From a virus: a DNA stretch of 38,006 bases. Location of the stretch: IMG/VR virus record IMGVR_UViG_3300036944_000372, positions 1-38,006 of that record; one strand, 5' to 3'. Of this stretch, positions 8,466 to 17,424 are shown piece after piece. The notes under the pieces were generated by a model that saw only the letters and a list, made by a program, of their open reading frames with translations, searched no databases and was not told the origin of the DNA. The position numbers and the translations under genes are program-made. Position 1 is the stretch's first letter; every line of letters begins with the position of its first letter.

Positions 8466-8834
8466 ATGAAAACAATAAAAATAGCTAATGCGGACATTCC
8501 AATTAAATTTGGTATGTTCGTTTTAGGTACATTTTTAAGGGAAAGGAAGCTTAAATTAAGTGACCTTTCCCTCCTTGGCGAAGATTTGTTACTTGCTTTA
8601 GAACTTGCTTTTGCAGGTGTTCAACAAGGGTACAAATCTAAAGGAGAAAAATGTCCTTACGATTTACAATCCTTTTGCGATTTGGTTGATACTGATATGG
8701 GTGGAATAACTCGCATTATGGAAATGATTTCAAATGAGATTTCACCACCAGAAGATGAGACCCAAAAAAACGTAGTGGCGAAGGAGGAGAGCTTACCCTT
8801 GAATACATCGAACGCTTTTGTTTCGGAGTTTTAA
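8466..8834 (+). CDS. Tail assembly chaperone, short (G-type) product
   Basis: This 122-residue protein is the unshifted product of the tail assembly chaperone pair. In siphoviruses such proteins coat the tape measure and recruit tube subunits, and are absent from the virion. It starts with a strand-like segment (KTIKIANADIPIKFGMFVLG) followed by helices. Codons 101-102 lie in an A AAA AAC slippery site (8765-8771). Unshifted ribosomes read 20 further residues and stop at 8832-8834. Identification rests on the position between tube and tape measure and on the frameshift cassette. Confidence 0.8.
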   Translation: MKTIKIANADIPIKFGMFVLGTFLRERKLKLSDLSLLGEDLLLALELAFAGVQQGYKSKGEKCPYDLQSFCDLVDTDMGGITRIMEMISNEISPPEDETQKNVVAKEESLPLNTSNAFVSEF

Positions 8835-9112
8835 GATTCCCTCCTTCGCAATACAATGATATGAGTTTTAGAGAGGTTGTTATGGCTATGCAAGGTTATA
8901 ACAATTTCTTTGAACAACAGGAGCAAACAGAATGGGAACGAATTAGATGGCAGACAACACTTTTATTAAATGTTCATACGGCAAAAGGTAAGAGTTTAAA
9001 GCCAAAAGATTTAATTGAATTCCCGTGGGAAAATCCTACTAAAAAAGAAACTAAAAGAAGTTTGACAAATACTGACAAATCAATATTTGACAAATGGGAT
9101 AAAGAAGCATAA
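8466..9112 (+). CDS. Tail assembly chaperone, frameshifted (GT-type) product
   Basis: A -1 slip at 8765-8771 joins the first 102 residues of the short chaperone to 113 residues read from 8771 to the stop at 9110-9112, giving about 215 residues. The downstream frame is open without interruption from the slip site through the ATG-initiated frame at 8861. It carries a T-like pattern with FREVVMAMQGYNNFFEQQEQ and EWERIRWQTTLLLN. A separate start at 8861 is possible but unnecessary. The fused form is what binds the tube protein in lambda-like systems. It overlaps tape measure by one base (TAATG). Confidence 0.8.
8765..8849 (+). promoter_or_regulatory. Programmed -1 frameshift element
   Basis: The heptamer A AAA AAC (8765-8771) is in the correct phase of the upstream frame. 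Six bases later GCGAAGGAGG (8778-8787) pairs perfectly with CCTCCTTCGC (8840-8849). This makes a 10-bp GC-rich stem enclosing 52 bases that include the zero-frame stop (8832-8834). Slippery site, short spacer and stem are the three standard parts of a -1 frameshift signal. Confidence 0.85.
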
Positions 9113-11175
9113 TGGCAATAGGTAAACTACTTTTAAAGCTGGGTATTGATACCACTAATCTCGATAAAGAGTTAGGTAAGGTAGAAAAATCTATGACTAG
9201 GTTTGGACAAAATATGTCTAATCTTGGTTCAACTTTAACCCAGTCATTAACTCTACCTATTATTGGTGTTGGTGCTGCAGCTTTAAAATCTTTTGCAGAT
9301 ATGGAGAAACTGCAAAACGGTTTAATTGCCATTATGGGTAGTAGTGAAGGGGCTGCCATTGAATTAGAAAAATTACGAAAGGTTGCTGAAAATCCTGGTC
9401 TTGCTTTACCAGAGGTAGTTAAGGCTTCGGCATCATTACAAAGTGTAGGAATGAGTGCCGACGCTGCTCGCGAAACCATAACACAATTTGGCAATGCTGT
9501 AGCAAGGGCAGGAGGTGGCGCAGAACAATTTGATGGTGTAGTTTTAGCCTTATCACAAATAAGTGCCGTTGGAAAAGTTACTCAGGAAGATCTTAATCAG
9601 ATTAAAGAAAGACTTCCAGAGTTTGCAAGGGTAATGAAGGAGGAATTTGGCGTAGTTACTGCCGAAGGAATCAGAGAGCTAGGAATAAGTAGTGAAGAAT
9701 TTATACAAAGGTCTGTAGGTGCTTTAAGTAATTTAGAACGAGCCAATGGAGGATTAGGTAATGCTTTTGATAATTTAAAAGATAACGTTACAAATAGTCT
9801 TGCAGAACTTGGAAAAGCAATTAATAATAGTTTAAATTTAGAGGCAGTATTTACGGCTTTATCTGAAAAAATAAACTATTTAGTAGAGGGTTTTAAAGGT
9901 CTTAATCCTGCCACTCAGGAATTTATTGTTAAAACTGCTTTAATTGTAGCTGCTATTGGGCCCGCAATATTTATAGTAGGTAAATTAATTACGACATTTG
10001 GGGCACTTGCTGGAACTATACGATTAATTAGAACTACTATTATTTTAATGAGCACTGCTATATCTTCGGCTTTTGCATCTATTCTCGCTAATCCTACTAT
10101 TCTTGCGGTTGTGGCTGCCATAGCTGCCGTTGGTGCCATTGCTTTATACGTTTACGATAACTGGAAGGCATTTAGCGATAACTTTAAAAACATTTGGATA
10201 AATATTAAAAACTCCGTAATGCAAGGAGTAACCTTTGTGTTAGGCAAATTAGATAGTTTACAAAAGGCTTTAGGTTTAGATTTATTTGATTTATCTGGTA
10301 TGACAAAGTACCAGGAAGAACAAAGGATAGTTGCATCGGAATTTAAAAGTATAGGCGAAACTGTTGATAGTCTTAAAGGTAAATTTAAAAGTTTATTTGT
10401 AGCTACTTCAAAATCAGGAGGCAAAGGAGGCGCCGTTGTTTCTGAAGATATAATAGAGCCAACAACCACAACGACAGGCGGAGGCATAGGAGGTGGTGCA
10501 AGTCCTGTAACTGCAATAACGGCTCAATCTACAGGCATAACAAATATGTTACCCACCTTAGATTTATTGGCTATAAAATTAGATACAGCATCTGCAAGTA
10601 ATCAAAGATTAAAAGAAACAAACGAAGAAGTAAAAAATTCATTCGTAAACACTGAAGCTCAAATGATGAGTTTTGGAAACACAATGACAAGCGCATTAAT
10701 TGCAGCTACTGATGCTTTTGCTAATTTAGCGGTGCAAGGTGAAACCGATATGAAAAAGTTAGGTAGCGCAGCTATGCAAGCCGCTAGAATGATTATTAGC
10801 GCATATATAAAAGAAGGTGTAGCGGGTATTATAAAAGGTATATTAGGCGGCCCGTTGGGTAAAACTTTAGGGCCTGGTGCTTTAGCCGTAGCGGGTTCGG
10901 CTGGTGCAGGTGCGGCTGTATTATTTAATACCATGCTTAATAAAGTAGCTCCTCCAAAACTTGCTCAAGGTGGATTAGCATACGGGCCTACAATGGCAAC
11001 CGTAGGAGATAATAGAAACGCGCGAGTTGACCCGGAAGTAATTGCACCTTTATCTAAACTAAAGGGAATGTTAGACGGTGGCGGATCACCTTATATATTA
11101 ACCACCAGAGTAGCAGGAAGTGATTTATTGGTAATCATGGAAAAGGCTAGAAACATAAACTCAAGAATAAGATAA
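9112..11175 (+). CDS. Tape measure protein
   Basis: This 687-residue protein sets tail length and is injected with the DNA. It has the standard layout: a charged N-terminus with TNLDKELGKVEKSMTRFGQN, a TMP repeat-like region (LRKVAENPGLALPEVV, then ISAVGKVTQEDLNQIKERLPEFARVMKE), two or more strongly hydrophobic segments (about residues 265-350 and 560-620), a Gly-rich linker and a C-terminal GGLAYGPTMATVGDNRN motif seen at the end of many tape measures. At about 0.15 nm per residue it implies a tail of roughly 100 nm. Confidence 0.93.
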   Translation: MAIGKLLLKLGIDTTNLDKELGKVEKSMTRFGQNMSNLGSTLTQSLTLPIIGVGAAALKSFADMEKLQNGLIAIMGSSEGAAIELEKLRKVAENPGLALPEVVKASASLQSVGMSADAARETITQFGNAVARAGGGAEQFDGVVLALSQISAVGKVTQEDLNQIKERLPEFARVMKEEFGVVTAEGIRELGISSEEFIQRSVGALSNLERANGGLGNAFDNLKDNVTNSLAELGKAINNSLNLEAVFTALSEKINYLVEGFKGLNPATQEFIVKTALIVAAIGPAIFIVGKLITTFGALAGTIRLIRTTIILMSTAISSAFASILANPTILAVVAAIAAVGAIALYVYDNWKAFSDNFKNIWINIKNSVMQGVTFVLGKLDSLQKALGLDLFDLSGMTKYQEEQRIVASEFKSIGETVDSLKGKFKSLFVATSKSGGKGGAVVSEDIIEPTTTTTGGGIGGGASPVTAITAQSTGITNMLPTLDLLAIKLDTASASNQRLKETNEEVKNSFVNTEAQMMSFGNTMTSALIAATDAFANLAVQGETDMKKLGSAAMQAARMIISAYIKEGVAGIIKGILGGPLGKTLGPGALAVAGSAGAGAAVLFNTMLNKVAPPKLAQGGLAYGPTMATVGDNRNARVDPEVIAPLSKLKGMLDGGGSPYILTTRVAGSDLLVIMEKARNINSRIR

Positions 11176-13421
11176 TGGCTGCAAGATACACATCTACATT
11201 TTATTCAGAGAAAGGGCGTAAATATTATTTAGTAATAGATGACAGTACCTTTTCGGGAATGACTTATGACGTGGATGTTACAGGAGCGCAAATAGAATGG
11301 CAAGCGGATGTTGAAAACGGTTTAGAAAGATACGCTCCTATTATTGGGAGTAATTTTAAGTTCACTATAATCATTGACACAGAACAAAAACAACAATTAT
11401 TAACGGATTTTTTAACGGCACCAGAGGGTAGATTTACTATTCAATTAACTGCCTACGACACATCTAACGCAGCTAACTTTTATTGGTATGGCTACATTCT
11501 TGCTGATTTAATTGAATTTGACGACGTTCCATTAGGAATGGGATATAATTACACGATAAATGCTATTGATGGCATAGGGTGGCTAAAAGGCATTGATTAT
11601 AAACCCGATGGTAGTGATATTTATCAGGGTGACGATACCATAATTAATCATGTAAATAATTGTCTGCAAAAACTTACATACGTTCAATCAATATATGGCA
11701 CATCTATAGGGGTGTTGGCTAGTGCTTTTCAGTGGCATGAAGATAGTTGGACTTATTCGACTTCTATTGACCCACTCCTTAGAATGAGGGTAAATCATAA
11801 AGTTTTTTACACGATAGATAGCAAGGGTAATTATACTTACATGAAGTGCTATGATGTTTTAAAAAGAATGATGGTACCATTAGGCTTAAGATTCTTTTTT
11901 TCAGATAGGAAATTCTATATGGTTCAGCCAAATACCTATTTAGATTCAGCCGTTACAATCAATATTTATTACCTAACTTCTACTTTATTACAACAAAGTA
12001 GTTTTCAATCAACTATTGAAAATGATAACTATTCCGAAACAAATAAAATGCTTCGTTTTAGCGGTGGTAAATGGGGGTATTATGGACATATAAAGGATTT
12101 AGATATTGAATATGAACACATTGCATCGGTAAATTTATTGTCAGGTAAAATATTTAATAACCTAAACACAGAATTTTTTAACTCAAAGGATTTAGATTAT
12201 AATAATGATGAAGCTACTATAACATTTACTTCGGTAATGAAATATAGGGATAGTCAGGTAGGTTCTAGTACTATTGCAGAACATATAGTTGAAGGTTCTT
12301 TTGTTATTGAACTAAGACCTATCGTGGTGCCATTAATAGATTTTTTAACTGCTAATCGTTCACCTGAAATTACCACATGGACATTAGGCAGCGGATGGAC
12401 TTTTTCCGATGGTGGCGGAGCTGCTTTAGGTCATGCAAAAGCAACTAACGCTACAGGTGATTTAGTTTATACAAATTTTACTCCTACTAATGGAGCTACT
12501 TATTATGTATCTTTTGGTATTGAGGTTACAAATGGAACGCTTGTTTTAAAAATGGGTGGCGATACTTTTAGTATTACAACCACAGGAGAATATTATGAAA
12601 GAATAGTTTGTATTTCAACGCAACAATTAACTTTTGACCCTAGTGGCACATTTAACGGTAAAATTAATTACGTTAAAATTAATCATGTAAAATATTGGCT
12701 AAAAAGGGATATAACTTATAATGGATTTCAGCACACTTTTTCTGCTCAAAGTTGGGAGCAAACATTTAGTTATTATAAATTTGTTATTCCTGGTGGAGCG
12801 ACTACCTTACCTGCAGCAGGTGGAACAGTTGATAACATTATTGTAAATTGGACAACACCAACCATGCCAGAAAGTGGGGACGTTGGCGTAAGATTTTTAT
12901 TGAGTAGGATTCAAACGGCAACGGGAACGGATTTACTTACAAGCTATTTAAAATTTTACGAGTTGGGAAATTTGTTTATGGAACATTTAGCGGCTGGGAA
13001 TTTAGACGGGCAAAATGACGTGGTAGTTTATGGCTCATTTAATAACGACACAAGTAGCATAAGTGTTAAAAAACGAGTGTTCATTGGTGACGGCCCATCA
13101 TTAGGCAGTCCAGGTGCAATAAGAGTAAAAAACGATAGTAACACATGGCAAATAACTGACGGGACTGGATGGCGTGTTAAAAATATTGGAAGTGGGAAAA
13201 ACATTAATCAATTATTGGTTAATGAAATTATTAAAGGTCAGCTATTTCCAGTAAGAAAGATGTTAAGTATGTCATTTCAAATATTGGATAATAATAACCC
13301 ATGGTATCCTCATGTAGCCATTGAAAATAATGATGTTAAATTCATCATGGAAACGGCTACTATGGAATTGAAAAGCGATATAGTGCAAGGTACATTTATT
13401 GAAATTATAGACCAGTCATAA
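11175..13421 (+). CDS. Large tail tip / baseplate protein
   Basis: This 748-residue protein follows the tape measure and should form part of the tail tip hub. The first roughly 400 residues are beta-rich with a Dit/hub-like opening (WQADVENGLERYAPIIGSNFKF). At about residues 390-520 comes a Thr/Gly-rich insertion (ITTWTLGSGWTFSDGGGAAL, then TYYVSFGIEVTNGTLVLKMGG) that reads like a jelly-roll carbohydrate-binding module. The C-terminal part resumes the beta pattern. Receptor binding by the insertion is inferred. No catalytic motif is visible. Confidence 0.75.
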   Translation: MAARYTSTFYSEKGRKYYLVIDDSTFSGMTYDVDVTGAQIEWQADVENGLERYAPIIGSNFKFTIIIDTEQKQQLLTDFLTAPEGRFTIQLTAYDTSNAANFYWYGYILADLIEFDDVPLGMGYNYTINAIDGIGWLKGIDYKPDGSDIYQGDDTIINHVNNCLQKLTYVQSIYGTSIGVLASAFQWHEDSWTYSTSIDPLLRMRVNHKVFYTIDSKGNYTYMKCYDVLKRMMVPLGLRFFFSDRKFYMVQPNTYLDSAVTINIYYLTSTLLQQSSFQSTIENDNYSETNKMLRFSGGKWGYYGHIKDLDIEYEHIASVNLLSGKIFNNLNTEFFNSKDLDYNNDEATITFTSVMKYRDSQVGSSTIAEHIVEGSFVIELRPIVVPLIDFLTANRSPEITTWTLGSGWTFSDGGGAALGHAKATNATGDLVYTNFTPTNGATYYVSFGIEVTNGTLVLKMGGDTFSITTTGEYYERIVCISTQQLTFDPSGTFNGKINYVKINHVKYWLKRDITYNGFQHTFSAQSWEQTFSYYKFVIPGGATTLPAAGGTVDNIIVNWTTPTMPESGDVGVRFLLSRIQTATGTDLLTSYLKFYELGNLFMEHLAAGNLDGQNDVVVYGSFNNDTSSISVKKRVFIGDGPSLGSPGAIRVKNDSNTWQITDGTGWRVKNIGSGKNINQLLVNEIIKGQLFPVRKMLSMSFQILDNNNPWYPHVAIENNDVKFIMETATMELKSDIVQGTFIEIIDQS

Positions 13422-13786
13422 TGCCATACACGGAAAAGACAGTATTATTTAGAGGATTAGATTTTGATTCAGGAAGAACGCCAAATCATTCTGCTGGAGG
13501 TGTAGCTGGAACAGGATCGACAACGCCAACAAATAGCACGCCAAATACACAAAATAGTAGTGTTACAAAAGTGTTTAAAGAATCCTTTTTAAATAGCTAT
13601 ACAGCCATTTTAACCGTTACAAAAAATGCAGGCGTATTACCTTCAAATTTAGAGCAACTTTTAATTTTCCAAAATGGTCAGGAATTAATTAGTAGTCAAT
13701 TCTCCGTTGCTGGGTCAGTTATAACAATAGATTCATCTACTCATTACGATGGTTCTAATTATGTCATATTTTTTATAATTGTATAA
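13421..13786 (+). CDS. Small tail protein with RNGQ-type beta module
   Basis: This 121-residue protein has a Gly/Ser/Thr/Asn-rich linker (about residues 22-48) and a C-terminal beta module around LLIFQNGQELISSQFSV and YDGSNYVIFFIIV. Two similar modules occur in the next gene (VYRNGQILLPTQYTI and LLFRNGQLLLNDQFTV, each followed by YKVGENYT), so the three probably share an ancestor. It has one-base overlaps with both neighbours. It is likely a tip or fibre attachment subunit; exact role unknown. Confidence 0.65.
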   Translation: MPYTEKTVLFRGLDFDSGRTPNHSAGGVAGTGSTTPTNSTPNTQNSSVTKVFKESFLNSYTAILTVTKNAGVLPSNLEQLLIFQNGQELISSQFSVAGSVITIDSSTHYDGSNYVIFFIIV

Positions 13787-16700
13787 TGGAAGAAATTAAG
13801 GCACCAAAAAAAGAAAGAAAGTTTTTAAAAGCCATTGGAAATATTGGTAAAGTTTTAGCGGAGGAATTAGTTATGGGAATAGCAAGAAAGTTTATAGGCA
13901 AAGTAGTTGACAAAGTAAAATTTCCAAAGAAAAGAGAAACGCTATCTTTATTACTTTTGATTTCGTGTAGTATTGCTTTTGCTCAATTCCCATCTACAGG
14001 CAACAAACAAAGATTAGGATTCCAGACGACCGCGGACGGTCTCGTATGGCGCGGTTCAATTTCCGACACAGCAAGCATTCAACCCGTATCAAACCAAAAC
14101 GCATGGGTTATTCTTGACACCGTTAACTTAAAAATATACTCCTTTGATTTTACTTCCAACATTTGGAATCAAGTAGGCGGAGGTGCTTTTGCACAACCTA
14201 TTGACTCATTATTTTTTAATGTCAATGTTCCAACGAATAATGTCGATACTGCAAAAATGAGATGGGATTCCGATTTAGCTACAGTGGTGCTTGGATTAAA
14301 TGACAATGTACCAAATGAAATAGGTTTTAAAAACTTTTGGCTCGTTAAAAATCAAACAGGCTTAACCATTACAAAAGGAAGTCTTGTATATGCTAATGGC
14401 ACGGTGGGAGCAAGTGGCAGAATAACAGTTGCAAAGTTTATAGCTAACGGTTCAATAGATGCAAAATATTTATTAGGAATAACGGCACATGATTTAACGG
14501 ACGGTGAAGATGGCTACGTTATTTCATTTGGCAAAATAAGACAAGTCAACACTGATACCTTTGCGGCTGGAACTATCCTTTATCCTTCGCCAACTACTGC
14601 TGGCGTTTGGACAGATATTGAACCCATTGCGCCAAATCTTGATATGCCAATAGGATTTTGCATTAATTCTCATGTAAATAATGGTACTATTGCCATTCGT
14701 GTAGCATCGGGTTATAAATTAAGTGAGCTTCATGATTTGGCTATTTCTTCGCCTGTTACAAATGCTTCTTTATATTATTCAGGTGGATTATGGATAGATA
14801 CAACTGCCACGCTTTTAGTTAGCGATACGGCTTCCATGTTAGCCAACTATGCAACCAAAGCCTACGCAGATACAAGTGGAAGATTTTACGCAAGGCAGGA
14901 TTTTACAAATGTTTCTTCCTCAACTTTGACTTGGACGCAAAGCGACACATTAGTAGTCGGTGGCGTAAATGTGGTGCAAGTTTACAGGAATGGACAAATT
15001 TTATTACCAACCCAGTACACGATACCAACCAATGCTTCGGTTGTTATCGGTGCAACGGCTTATAAAGTAGGTGAAAATTATACAGTAATTTTTCCTCGTG
15101 GTGGCGGTGGTGGTGGAAGTGGCAGCGGATCACTTACCTCAATTTCTGGAGGTACAGGAATAATAGTTAATCCAAATCCAATCACAACTACGGGTACGGT
15201 GTCGGCTGATTTATCAATCTTAATGGAGTTGACTGATACTACTTTATTGAACCTTACTACAAGATTTGCCACTAAGCAAAAAAATATCACATTAACTACA
15301 ACGGGCACCAGTGGAGCTTCTACATTAATAGGTGATACTTTAAACATACCTCAATATAGTGGTGGAGGTGGAGGAAGTGGCACTGTTACAAGCGTAGGTA
15401 GTGGTTATGGTATATTAGGCGGCCCAATAACAACTACAGGCACACTACGAGTAGATAGCTCTACTGTTTACGATTTTGTGAGAGATAGCATTGTGGCAGT
15501 AGAAATAGGTGGTGATACAATAAAAATAATTAAACAGGAATATACACCTGCAACAAGTGACACTTTAACCTTTACTATCCTTCCTAAATTTCCTATTCAA
15601 CTAAGGCAGTTTATTTTACTTTTCCGAAATGGGCAGTTATTACTTAATGACCAATTTACCGTAATTGATACAAATAAAGTTAAGATAGCAGCCACATCTT
15701 ATAAGGTAGGCGAAAATTACACTTTAGTCACAGTAAGTGGTATTGGTTCTGTTTCGTCCGCACAATCAAATCCAATTTACCCAGAGGCAGGTATTGCCCT
15801 ATCAACAGGCACAACATGGACAACCTCAATCACAAATAATTCAAGTAATTGGAATACCGCATTTACGGATAGGCTAAAATGGGATGGAGGTAGTACAGGG
15901 CTTGTAGCATCCACAGGAAGGACAAGTTTAGGAGGTACAACTATAGGACAATCAATGTTTACTTTGACTAATCCTTCTGCAATAACTTTTCCTCGATTTA
16001 ACGCTGATAATACTGTTTCGGCTTTATCTGCTACTGACTTTCGTACAGCCATAGGAGCAGGAGTAGGAAGTGGTAATGGTACTGTAACAAGTGTAACGGT
16101 TTCCGCAACAAGTGGAAATCCTTTATCTATTTCAAATACAACTACCACTCCAGTAATTGAATTATTAAGTGCAACAAGTGGAAGAAATGGATATTTAACA
16201 TCAACAGATTGGAACACTTTTAATAATAAAGGCAGCGGAAATATTTCAGGAAATGGTTCAAATTTATATTTTCCAATTTTTACAAGTAGTTCATATATTA
16301 GTCAATCATTATTAAGATGGGATGGTAGCACCATACCAAATGCCAAATTAATTAGCGATTATAATATTAATGAATTTAATGGTACTTTATTAGCTACAGG
16401 AGCAACAACATTATCAAGTCTTATAGGCACAGGTACAAGAATGGTGGTTGCAAGTGAAACAGGATTATTATCTACACAAACAATAGGTACATCTGTTACT
16501 TCATTTAGTGCAGGAACAACAGGATTTACGCCAAATACGGCATCAACTGGAGTAGTTACTTTAGCCGGAACATTAGCCTTAACAAATGGTGGCACAGGTG
16601 GAACAAGCGCATCTACCGCAAGAACTGGATTAGGAGCAACCGTAAGAGGTGCTAATGTTTTCACCTTACCAGACATCGACCAAGTTTCCTTTATAAGATA

Positions 16701-17406
16701 TAATGCAAATAACACTGTTAGTCAAAGGACTGCTGAGGGAATAAGAATTGATTTAGGTGGTACAACAATAGGACAAAGTATGTTTATGCTTACCAATCCT
16801 TCGGCTATAACTTTTCCGAGGTTTAACGCGGACAACACGGTAAGTGCTTTGGATGCTGCAAGTTTTAGAACGGCTATTGGTGTAGGCGCGGGAGGCGTTA
16901 CAAGTGTTACAGCTTCTACTCCTCTTTCATCTTCGGGAGGTGCTACGCCTAATATTACGATAACGGATGCAGGCACTGGAGCATCGGGTGTAGTAAATAC
17001 AACTACTCAAAGTTTTGCAGGAAATAAAACATTTACGGGCACATTAAATGTTTCTTCAACTGGAACATTTGGAGGTAGAGTAAACACACCATGGTTAGAA
17101 AGACAATACACATCTTCTACAAGTTCGTCTTTTACAGTTAGTGTAAATACTACATGGTTAGATATAAATACAAATGTACTTACAACTTTAACCCTTCCTA
17201 ATGCAGCTACTTATCCGGGCAAAGAATTACATATTAGACAAACTGGCACAGGTCAAGTTCAATCTTTAAATTCTAATGTTATACCATTTACTTCTCCTCC
17301 TACTGGTAGTGCAGGTACAGCAATTTTTAATCCAACAAATAATAAAGCCGTTACCCTTGTAAGTGATGGGGCAAATTGGATAATCATGCAAAGAAGTACC
17401 AATTAA
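13786..17406 (+). CDS. Long tail fibre with internal signal-peptide-like segment
   Basis: This 1206-residue, Thr/Ser/Gly/Asn-rich protein is the main fibre candidate. The N-terminus is cationic for about 47 residues, then comes LSLLLLISCSIAFAQ, which looks like a Bacteroidota signal peptide core and cleavage site, and then a domain (FPSTGNKQRLGFQTTADGLV) shared with the next gene. Further on are two RNGQ beta modules separated by Gly-rich linkers, the common fibre motif STDWNTFNNKGSG, and three roughly 45-residue repeats (GTTIGQSMF.LTNPSAITF type). The C-terminal part has TQSFAGNKTFTGTLNVS, common in Bacteroidota fibres. No chaperone domain is present. Confidence 0.8.
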   Translation: MEEIKAPKKERKFLKAIGNIGKVLAEELVMGIARKFIGKVVDKVKFPKKRETLSLLLLISCSIAFAQFPSTGNKQRLGFQTTADGLVWRGSISDTASIQPVSNQNAWVILDTVNLKIYSFDFTSNIWNQVGGGAFAQPIDSLFFNVNVPTNNVDTAKMRWDSDLATVVLGLNDNVPNEIGFKNFWLVKNQTGLTITKGSLVYANGTVGASGRITVAKFIANGSIDAKYLLGITAHDLTDGEDGYVISFGKIRQVNTDTFAAGTILYPSPTTAGVWTDIEPIAPNLDMPIGFCINSHVNNGTIAIRVASGYKLSELHDLAISSPVTNASLYYSGGLWIDTTATLLVSDTASMLANYATKAYADTSGRFYARQDFTNVSSSTLTWTQSDTLVVGGVNVVQVYRNGQILLPTQYTIPTNASVVIGATAYKVGENYTVIFPRGGGGGGSGSGSLTSISGGTGIIVNPNPITTTGTVSADLSILMELTDTTLLNLTTRFATKQKNITLTTTGTSGASTLIGDTLNIPQYSGGGGGSGTVTSVGSGYGILGGPITTTGTLRVDSSTVYDFVRDSIVAVEIGGDTIKIIKQEYTPATSDTLTFTILPKFPIQLRQFILLFRNGQLLLNDQFTVIDTNKVKIAATSYKVGENYTLVTVSGIGSVSSAQSNPIYPEAGIALSTGTTWTTSITNNSSNWNTAFTDRLKWDGGSTGLVASTGRTSLGGTTIGQSMFTLTNPSAITFPRFNADNTVSALSATDFRTAIGAGVGSGNGTVTSVTVSATSGNPLSISNTTTTPVIELLSATSGRNGYLTSTDWNTFNNKGSGNISGNGSNLYFPIFTSSSYISQSLLRWDGSTIPNAKLISDYNINEFNGTLLATGATTLSSLIGTGTRMVVASETGLLSTQTIGTSVTSFSAGTTGFTPNTASTGVVTLAGTLALTNGGTGGTSASTARTGLGATVRGANVFTLPDIDQVSFIRYNANNTVSQRTAEGIRIDLGGTTIGQSMFMLTNPSAITFPRFNADNTVSALDAASFRTAIGVGAGGVTSVTASTPLSSSGGATPNITITDAGTGASGVVNTTTQSFAGNKTFTGTLNVSSTGTFGGRVNTPWLERQYTSSTSSSFTVSVNTTWLDINTNVLTTLTLPNAATYPGKELHIRQTGTGQVQSLNSNVIPFTSPPTGSAGTAIFNPTNNKAVTLVSDGANWIIMQRSTN
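15922..16900 (+). repeat. Three protein-level repeats in the tail fibre
   Basis: Repeats begin near 15922, 16623 and 16745. The first and third share the residue run LTNPSAITFPRFNADNTVSA but use different synonymous codons (for example Ser TCG versus AGT). The second is degenerate (FIRYNANNTVS). Conservation at protein but not DNA level points to old duplication under structural selection. Confidence 0.7.
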
Positions 17407-17424
17407 TAATTAAAAAACAAAAAC

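Noticed and set aside
15078-16976. Several long antisense open frames rich in Pro and Val opposite the tail fibre
   Set aside because: They are the complement of Gly/Thr/Asn-rich fibre codons, have low complexity and no start context, and lie opposite a clear gene.
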